A DNA stretch of 64,000 nucleotides, from assembly GCF_900105335.1 (NCBI RefSeq), contig NZ_LT629770.1:2108001-2172000 (forward strand), in the 5' to 3' direction. Below are positions 59,100 to 64,000 of the stretch, piece after piece. The position numbers and the translations under genes were made by a program. Within the stretch, counting starts at the first letter, position 1; each line of letters begins with the position of its first letter. The notes beneath the pieces are model-generated. The model worked only from the letters and a program-made list of their open reading frames with translations, was not told the DNA's origin and searched no databases. The DNA is from Microbacterium paraoxydans. Its GTDB lineage: Bacteria > Actinomycetota > Actinomycetes > Actinomycetales > Microbacteriaceae.

Positions 59100-60341
59100 A
59101 TGCGCGTCAGCAAGATCACCGGCGTCGTCGCGGGAGTCGCGGCCGCCACCCTGTTGGCCGGATGTTCGGCCGGCGGAGGCAACACCGCAGAGGGCGAGCA
59201 GGACATCACGGTCTGGCTCTACCCCGTCATCGCCGACGAGGCGGTGCACAAGGACTTCTGGGACTCGACCATCGAGGCGTTCGAGAAGGAGAACGAGAAC
59301 GTCAACGTGAAGTACGAAATCTTCCCGTGGGCGAACCGTGACGAGGCCCTGCAGACGGCGATCGCCGCCGGCAAGGGACCGGACGTCGTCTACCTCATCC
59401 CCGACCAGCTCGCGGCGTACCAGAAGTCGATCGCCCCGCTGAACGACCTGCTCAGCGAGGAGCGCCAGGGCGACCTGCTCCCCAACGTCAAGGAGTCGGT
59501 CACGCTCGGCGGCGACATCCTCGGTGCCCCGATCCTCACCAGCGCGCAGCCGCTGATCTGCAACGCGGCCGCGTTCGAGGGCGCCGGGGTGACCGAGTAC
59601 CCGGAGACGTGGGACGACATCGCCGAGATGGCTCCGGCGTTCATCGACAAGGGCATGTACGCCCTCAACTACCCGGCGTCGGCCGAGAACACCCTCAACC
59701 TCACCTACTACCCGCTGCTCTGGCAGGCCGGCGGCGAGGTCTACACCGAGGACGGCGAGGTCGGCTTCGACAGCAAGGCCGGCGAAGAGGCGCTCACCTT
59801 CCTGACCGACCTGGCCGAGGAGGGCGCGCTCGACCCGGAGGCCCTCACCACCAACGTCCCGCTGGAGCAGACCGCCATCGCCCAGGGCAAGGTCGCCTGC
59901 ACCTGGAACAACGCCGTGACCGAGGTCGCGCCGTTCTGGGGCGAGGAGAACGTCAAGGTCCTCGCGCCGCTGACCGATGAGGAGTCCGTGGCCTACGGCA
60001 CCGTCGGCTCGCTGTCCGTGCTCAAGGGCTCGAAGGCCCCCGAGGCCGCAGCCGCGTTCGCCGAGTTCGCGACCGGCGCCGACGTCGTCGAGCCGTACCT
60101 CAAGGCCGCCGGCTACTTCTCCGCGCTCAGCACCACCGAGCCGCTGTACGCCGACGACCCGCTCCTCGGCGAGGTCGAGAAGTACGTCCCCGACACCACG
60201 GTGGGCGAGCTCGACGCCAGCTCCCGTGCGCTCATGGGCGTGCTCTCGCCGGAGATCCAGGCCGCCCTGCTGGGCCAGAAGTCCCCGGCCGACGCCCTGA
60301 AGGACGCCGCGGCCGCCGCAGCCCCGCTGCTGCAGAAGTGA
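59100..60341 (+). CDS. Sugar ABC transporter substrate-binding lipoprotein
   Basis: 413 residues: lipoprotein signal with lipobox LAGC, then a family 1 solute-binding fold (ITVWLYPVIADEAVHKDFWD; EIFPWANRDEALQTAIAAGK; GPDVVYLIPDQLAAYQ). Trp residues in WLYP, FPWANR and TWNNAV could stack on sugar rings. AAGGAG lies 4 nt before ATG. First gene of the importer operon; the ATPase is not in the locus, so a shared MsiK-type ATPase elsewhere is likely. Confidence 0.93.
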   Translation: MRVSKITGVVAGVAAATLLAGCSAGGGNTAEGEQDITVWLYPVIADEAVHKDFWDSTIEAFEKENENVNVKYEIFPWANRDEALQTAIAAGKGPDVVYLIPDQLAAYQKSIAPLNDLLSEERQGDLLPNVKESVTLGGDILGAPILTSAQPLICNAAAFEGAGVTEYPETWDDIAEMAPAFIDKGMYALNYPASAENTLNLTYYPLLWQAGGEVYTEDGEVGFDSKAGEEALTFLTDLAEEGALDPEALTTNVPLEQTAIAQGKVACTWNNAVTEVAPFWGEENVKVLAPLTDEESVAYGTVGSLSVLKGSKAPEAAAAFAEFATGADVVEPYLKAAGYFSALSTTEPLYADDPLLGEVEKYVPDTTVGELDASSRALMGVLSPEIQAALLGQKSPADALKDAAAAAAPLLQK

Positions 60342-60346
60342 CACCC

Positions 60347-60377
60347 GGGGGCGTGCGGGTACCCGCCGCACGCCCCC
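60347..60377 (+). terminator. Intra-operon hairpin after the binding-protein gene
   Basis: GGGGGCGTGCGG (60347-60358) pairs perfectly with CCGCACGCCCCC (60366-60377), 7-nt loop, 5 nt after the stop. Such hairpins commonly raise binding-protein mRNA over permease mRNA. Confidence 0.7.
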
Positions 60378-60408
60378 TCTCTCCCGCCCCCCACGTGAGG
60401 AATCGACA

Positions 60409-61314
60409 ATGACGACGGCCACCACGGCGCCGAAGCCCGCAGGACGGGTCGCCCGGGTGCTCGCCCGACGGGAAGCGCGCGTCGCGTTCCTGTTCGTGCT
60501 CCCCGCCTTCCTGCTGTTCATCGCCTTCCGCTTCGGCCCGAGCATCGCGGGTGTGGCGCTGAGCTTCTTCGACTACGACATCTCCGGCGAGATCGCCTGG
60601 CGCGGCCTCGACCACTTCCAGCGCCTCGTCGCCGACCCGCTGTTCTGGCGGGCGCTGGGGACCACTCTCATCTACACGGTCTTCGCGGTGCCGATCGCGC
60701 TCGTGCTGTCGACGATCATGGCCCTCGGCGTGCGCCGCGCCTTCCGCGGCGCCCGGTTCTTCCGCTCGATCTTCTTCCTCCCCGTCATCACCTCGCTCGT
60801 GCTGGCCGGCTCGATCTTCGTCTGGATCTTCTCCGCCAACGGCCCGTGGTCCGCGCTGATGGCCCCGCTCGGTCTCGGCGGCTCCTGGCTCGGCAGCACC
60901 GTGCTCGTGATCCCCGCGATCGTCGTCGTGGGCGTCTGGTCCCGGTTCGGCTACGGGATGATGATCCTCATCGCCGCCCTGCAGGACGTGCCGCGCGAGC
61001 TGGAGGAGGCGGCGCTGGTCGACGGCGCGAACGCCTGGCAGCGCTTCCGGTGGATCATCCTCCCGCACCTGCGCCCGACCTTCTTCTTCCTCGCGGTGAT
61101 CGAGACGACGGCCGCCTTCCAGGTCTTCGACGTCATCTACGTGATGACCCAGGGCGGGCCGGCGAACGCGAGCTACTCGCTCGTCTACATGCTCTACGAC
61201 CAGGGCTTCCGCTACTTCGACTACGGCTACGCGGCCGCGGTGGGCGTCGCCCTGTTCGTCATGACCCTCGTGGTCGCCCTCATCCAGCGCCTCGTGATCG
61301 GAAAGCAGAAATGA
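60409..61314 (+). CDS. Sugar ABC transporter permease (MalF/UgpA type)
   Basis: 301 residues, six membrane helices; EAA loop ELEEAALVDGANAWQRFRWI and the family sequence AFQVFDVIYVMTQGGPANAS. Stop overlaps the next permease's start (ATGA). Forms half of the import channel. Confidence 0.94.
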   Translation: MTTATTAPKPAGRVARVLARREARVAFLFVLPAFLLFIAFRFGPSIAGVALSFFDYDISGEIAWRGLDHFQRLVADPLFWRALGTTLIYTVFAVPIALVLSTIMALGVRRAFRGARFFRSIFFLPVITSLVLAGSIFVWIFSANGPWSALMAPLGLGGSWLGSTVLVIPAIVVVGVWSRFGYGMMILIAALQDVPRELEEAALVDGANAWQRFRWIILPHLRPTFFFLAVIETTAAFQVFDVIYVMTQGGPANASYSLVYMLYDQGFRYFDYGYAAAVGVALFVMTLVVALIQRLVIGKQK

Positions 61315-62216
61315 CCGCCCTCCTGCAGCCGCCGACGCAGACGACGCCGCCCGCGACGCGTCCCGCCGCGCGGAAACGCCGCTCGTTCCGCGCGCTCGAG
61401 CCGACCGGCTGGGGCATCGCGGTCCGCTGGATCTGGCTGAGCCTCGCCGGCATCCTCAGCTTCTTCCCCTTCTACGCCATGGTCGTGCTGAGCCTGAAGC
61501 CGGGCATGCTCGTCGAGCTCCCCGGCTCGCTGCTCCCCTGGAACGACATCTCGTTCGAGGCGTACGAGCAGGTGCTCGCCGGGCAGAACATCCTCGTCTG
61601 GCTGTTCAACACGCTCGTCTACTCGCTCGTGTCGGTCGTGGCGGTGCTGTTCCTCTCCGCGCTCGCCGGGTACGCCTTCGCCAAGAAGCGCTTCCGCGGC
61701 AAGGAGGTCATGTTCTGGTCGTTCCTGGCGATGGTCATGGTGCCGTTCCACGTGACGCTGATCCCGACGTTCATCCTCATGGCGAACCTCGGCGGCATCG
61801 ACACCTACTGGGGCCTCATCCTGCCGACGCTCGCGAACGCGCAGGCGGTCTTCCTCATGCGCCAGTTCATCCAGGGCCTTCCCGACGAGCTGTTCGAGGC
61901 GGCCCGCATCGACGGCGCCGGCGAGTTCCGCATCTTCCTGCGGATCGTGCTGCCGCTGTGCAAGCCGATCCTCGCGACGCTCGGGATCTTCGTCTTCCTC
62001 TGGCACTGGAACGACTTCCTCTGGCCGCTCATCATCGCCAAGTCCAACTCGATGTTCACCCTCACCGTGGGCATCTCGTCGCTGCAGCAGCAGGATGTGC
62101 CGCTCAGCACCATGCTCGCCGGCTCCGTCGTGGCGCTGCTGCCGATCTTCCTCGCGTACCTCATCGCTCAGCGGTACGTGCAGGAGGGCGTCACCGGCAC
62201 CGGGATCAAGGGCTGA
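61311..62216 (+). CDS. Sugar ABC transporter permease (MalG/UgpE type)
   Basis: 301 residues, six membrane helices after a ~35-residue basic N-terminus; EAA loop ELFEAARIDGAGEFRIFLRI, and LWHWNDFLWPLIIAKS near the end. Partner of the preceding permease. Confidence 0.94.
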   Translation: MTALLQPPTQTTPPATRPAARKRRSFRALEPTGWGIAVRWIWLSLAGILSFFPFYAMVVLSLKPGMLVELPGSLLPWNDISFEAYEQVLAGQNILVWLFNTLVYSLVSVVAVLFLSALAGYAFAKKRFRGKEVMFWSFLAMVMVPFHVTLIPTFILMANLGGIDTYWGLILPTLANAQAVFLMRQFIQGLPDELFEAARIDGAGEFRIFLRIVLPLCKPILATLGIFVFLWHWNDFLWPLIIAKSNSMFTLTVGISSLQQQDVPLSTMLAGSVVALLPIFLAYLIAQRYVQEGVTGTGIKG

Positions 62217-62237
62217 GAAGAAGGGAACCGCACGACA

Positions 62238-63272
62238 ATGACGCAGTACGCATTCGCCTCCGAGGCCGAGCTCGAGGAGGCGCTGGCCACCCCGAGCGAC
62301 GGGCTCGTGGCCGACCTCGCCCAGGGTTCCGGAGACCTCGTGATCCTCGGCGCCGGCGGCAAGATGGGACCGACCCTGGCGATGCTCGCCCGGCGCGGCC
62401 TGGACGCCGCCGGACGCACCGACGACGCGGTGTACGCGGTCTCCCGCTTCGGCGACGCCGCCATCCGCGAGCGCCTGGAGGCCGCGGGGGTCCGCGTCGT
62501 GCCGTTCGACCTCATCGAGAACGACGACCTCGCCGGTCTCCCCGACGCCCCGAACGTGGTGTTCATGGTGGGCGCGAAGTTCGGTGCCGCGACCAACGCC
62601 TCCTGGGCGTGGGAGGTCAACGCGGCCCTTCCCGACCGCATCGCCCGCCGGTACCGCGACAGCGCGATCTCGGTGCTCTCCACCGGGAACGTGTACCCGT
62701 TCGTCCCTGCCGCCTCGGGCGGTGCCGCCGAGGAGACCACGCCCGCGCCGATCGGCGAGTACGCGCAGTCCTGCCTCGGACGGGAGCGCGTCTTCGAGTT
62801 CGGGGCGCAGGAGCGCGGCACCAAGGTCGCGATCATCCGCCTGAACTACGCCGTCGACCTCCGCTACGGGGTGCTCGCCGACATCGGCAGCGCCGTGCAC
62901 GCGGGCGAGCCGGTCTCGGTCGCCACCGCCAACGTCAACGTGATCTGGCAGGGCTACGCGAACGAGGTCGTGCTGCGCAGCCTGGTGTATGCCTCCACCG
63001 ACCCCTTCGTGATCAACCTCACCGGTCCGGAGCTGCTCAGCGTCTCCTCGATCGCCCACCGCTTCGGCGAACTGTTCGAGCGGGAGGTCGAGATCGTGGA
63101 CGAGCCGCAGCCGACCGCGCTGCTCAGCGATGCGCGCCGCTGCATGGCCCTGTTCGGCTACCCGTCCGTCTCCGCCGAGGAGCTCATCCGCATGCAGGCC
63201 GGCTGGATCCGCGACGGACTGCCGATGATCGCCAAGCCCACCAAGTGGGCCGTACGGGACGGGAAGTTCTGA
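62238..63272 (+). CDS. NAD-dependent epimerase/dehydratase family protein
   Basis: 344 residues, extended SDR type. The dinucleotide loop is VILGAGGKMGPTLA (~35-48); an STGNVYPF segment and GEYAQSCLGRE replace the usual Tyr-x3-Lys, so Lys is not obvious. C-terminal half resembles sugar epimerases (GYANEVVLRSL). RBS AGAAGGGA. Its place between sugar import and a DHDPS-family lyase suggests a sugar-acid dehydrogenase or dehydratase step. Confidence 0.85.
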   Translation: MTQYAFASEAELEEALATPSDGLVADLAQGSGDLVILGAGGKMGPTLAMLARRGLDAAGRTDDAVYAVSRFGDAAIRERLEAAGVRVVPFDLIENDDLAGLPDAPNVVFMVGAKFGAATNASWAWEVNAALPDRIARRYRDSAISVLSTGNVYPFVPAASGGAAEETTPAPIGEYAQSCLGRERVFEFGAQERGTKVAIIRLNYAVDLRYGVLADIGSAVHAGEPVSVATANVNVIWQGYANEVVLRSLVYASTDPFVINLTGPELLSVSSIAHRFGELFEREVEIVDEPQPTALLSDARRCMALFGYPSVSAEELIRMQAGWIRDGLPMIAKPTKWAVRDGKF

Positions 63273-64000
63273 TGACCGACCCCGCTGCGCGGACGGCGAC
63301 CGTGCCGTCGCTGCGCCCTGAGGCCGCCGCGACCCTCGCCCGCGGGGCCGTGATCCCGGCCCATCCGCTCGCCCTCACCGCCGCGCGCACGCTCGACGAG
63401 CGGCGGCAGCGGGCGCTCTCCCGTTACTACCTCGACGCCGGGGCCGGCGGCCTCGCCGTCGGCGTGCACACGACGCAGTTCGAGATCCGCGACCCGGAGC
63501 ACGCGCTCTTCGAGCCGGTGCTCGCGCTGGCCGCGGAGGAGATGGACGCCCGCGACGATGCGACCCTCGTGCGCATCGCCGGCGTGGCGGGCGACACGGC
63601 CCAGGCGGTCGCCGAAGCGGAGCTCGCCCGCTCCCTCGGCTACGACGCCGTGCTGGTGAGTCCCCGCGTCGCGGGTGCGGACGAGCGTGCCCTGCTCGAC
63701 CGCGCCCGCGCCGTCGGCGAGGTGCTGCCGCTGGTCGGCTTCTACCTGCAGACCGCGATCGGCGGACCCGTGCTCGACCGCGAGTTCTGGCGGGAGTTCG
63801 CCGCGATCCCCTCCGTCGTCGCGGTGAAGGCCGCTCCCTTCGACCGCTATCGCACGCTGGAGCTCGTACGGGGCGTGGCCGCCTCGGGCCGCGCCGACGA
63901 GATCGCGCTGTACACGGGCAACGACGACGCGATCGTCGCCGACCTGCTCTCCGAGTTCCACGTGGACTCCCCGTCCGGGCGGCGCACCCTCCGGTTCGTC
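63272..64000 (+). CDS. Dihydrodipicolinate synthase-family aldolase, C-terminus cut by window edge
   Basis: 243 residues visible. TIM-barrel enzyme of the DapA/NanA/KDG-aldolase superfamily: GAVIPAHPLALT at the start, the catalytic Schiff-base Lys in SVVAVKAAPFDRY and the following strand ALYTGNDD. The bulky GGLAVGVHTTQFE replaces the usual GTTGE loop, pointing away from true DapA. ATG overlaps the epimerase stop by one nucleotide. Likely retro-aldol cleavage of a 2-keto-3-deoxy sugar acid. Confidence 0.85.
   Translation, partial: MTDPAARTATVPSLRPEAAATLARGAVIPAHPLALTAARTLDERRQRALSRYYLDAGAGGLAVGVHTTQFEIRDPEHALFEPVLALAAEEMDARDDATLVRIAGVAGDTAQAVAEAELARSLGYDAVLVSPRVAGADERALLDRARAVGEVLPLVGFYLQTAIGGPVLDREFWREFAAIPSVVAVKAAPFDRYRTLELVRGVAASGRADEIALYTGNDDAIVADLLSEFHVDSPSGRRTLRFV

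Overview
The window is high-GC, densely packed actinobacterial chromosome. Gene content, many overlapping start/stop codons (ATGA, GTGA, TGATG), several apparently leaderless promoters, and the transporter and cell-wall protein families suggest Microbacteriaceae, probably Microbacterium. This is an inference from style and family content, not from a marker gene. I saw no rRNA, tRNA, CRISPR array, prophage or complete insertion sequence.

Layout. 1-2601 (minus): a sigma-70-like factor, a small orphan protein and a subtilase cut by the left edge. 2712-6025: small membrane protein, MFS exporter with a divergent ArsR-type regulator, FUSC membrane protein. 6201-8190 (minus): YtrA-type GntR regulator with an ABC ATPase and permease. 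8395-9588: rRNA-type guanine methyltransferase. 9920-13355: proV-proW-proX betaine/proline importer. 13502-16044: choloylglycine hydrolase-family enzyme and a lipase maturation factor homologue. 16180-18470 (minus): PadR regulator, DUF1048 protein and DrrA/DrrB-like ABC exporter. 18689-23939: two-component system (minus) divergent from a MacB-like ABC pair (plus). 24179-29377: a giant wall-anchored protein with nine DUF11-like repeats, convergent with a MalT-like LuxR regulator. 32040-34304: membrane protein, a small secreted protein, a DUF305 lipoprotein and a RelE/Phd-type toxin-antitoxin pair. 34301-37729 (minus): peptidase E, Dcu-type C4-dicarboxylate carrier, ThrE-type exporter. 37827-38564: SGNH hydrolase.

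38611-53343 is the most interesting stretch, a cell-surface island. It holds an LASTG-anchored adhesin, a membrane-spanning ECF sigma factor with an extracellular C-terminus, an LAQTG-anchored DUF11 protein, and an operon of UDP-GlcNAc 2-epimerase, a 74-residue LAATG mini-protein, a processive family-2 glycosyltransferase and an exosortase/archaeosortase-family protein. Two further secreted proteins, a cytoplasmic protein of unknown role and a secreted subtilase follow. Four of its secreted-protein genes (39092, 42330, 47887, 51104) have the same upstream two-box element, (G/A)CGTAAT-N17-GTCCTGT-like. I propose this is a promoter of one regulon, possibly read by the local sigma factor. The glycosyltransferase plus exosortase resembles the Gram-positive XrtG arrangement.

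53354-64000: CorA transporter, then a carbohydrate catabolism locus: SDR, two Gfo/Idh dehydrogenases and a ROK regulator (minus), divergent from a sugar ABC importer, an NAD-dependent epimerase and a DHDPS/KDG-aldolase-family lyase running off the right edge.

Three families of short dispersed repeats occur: a CTTCGACRAGCTCAGGG-type element inside three coding sequences, a ~62-bp element with TTCGAATCGC ends, and a ~60-bp element with GTGCGGGA ends.
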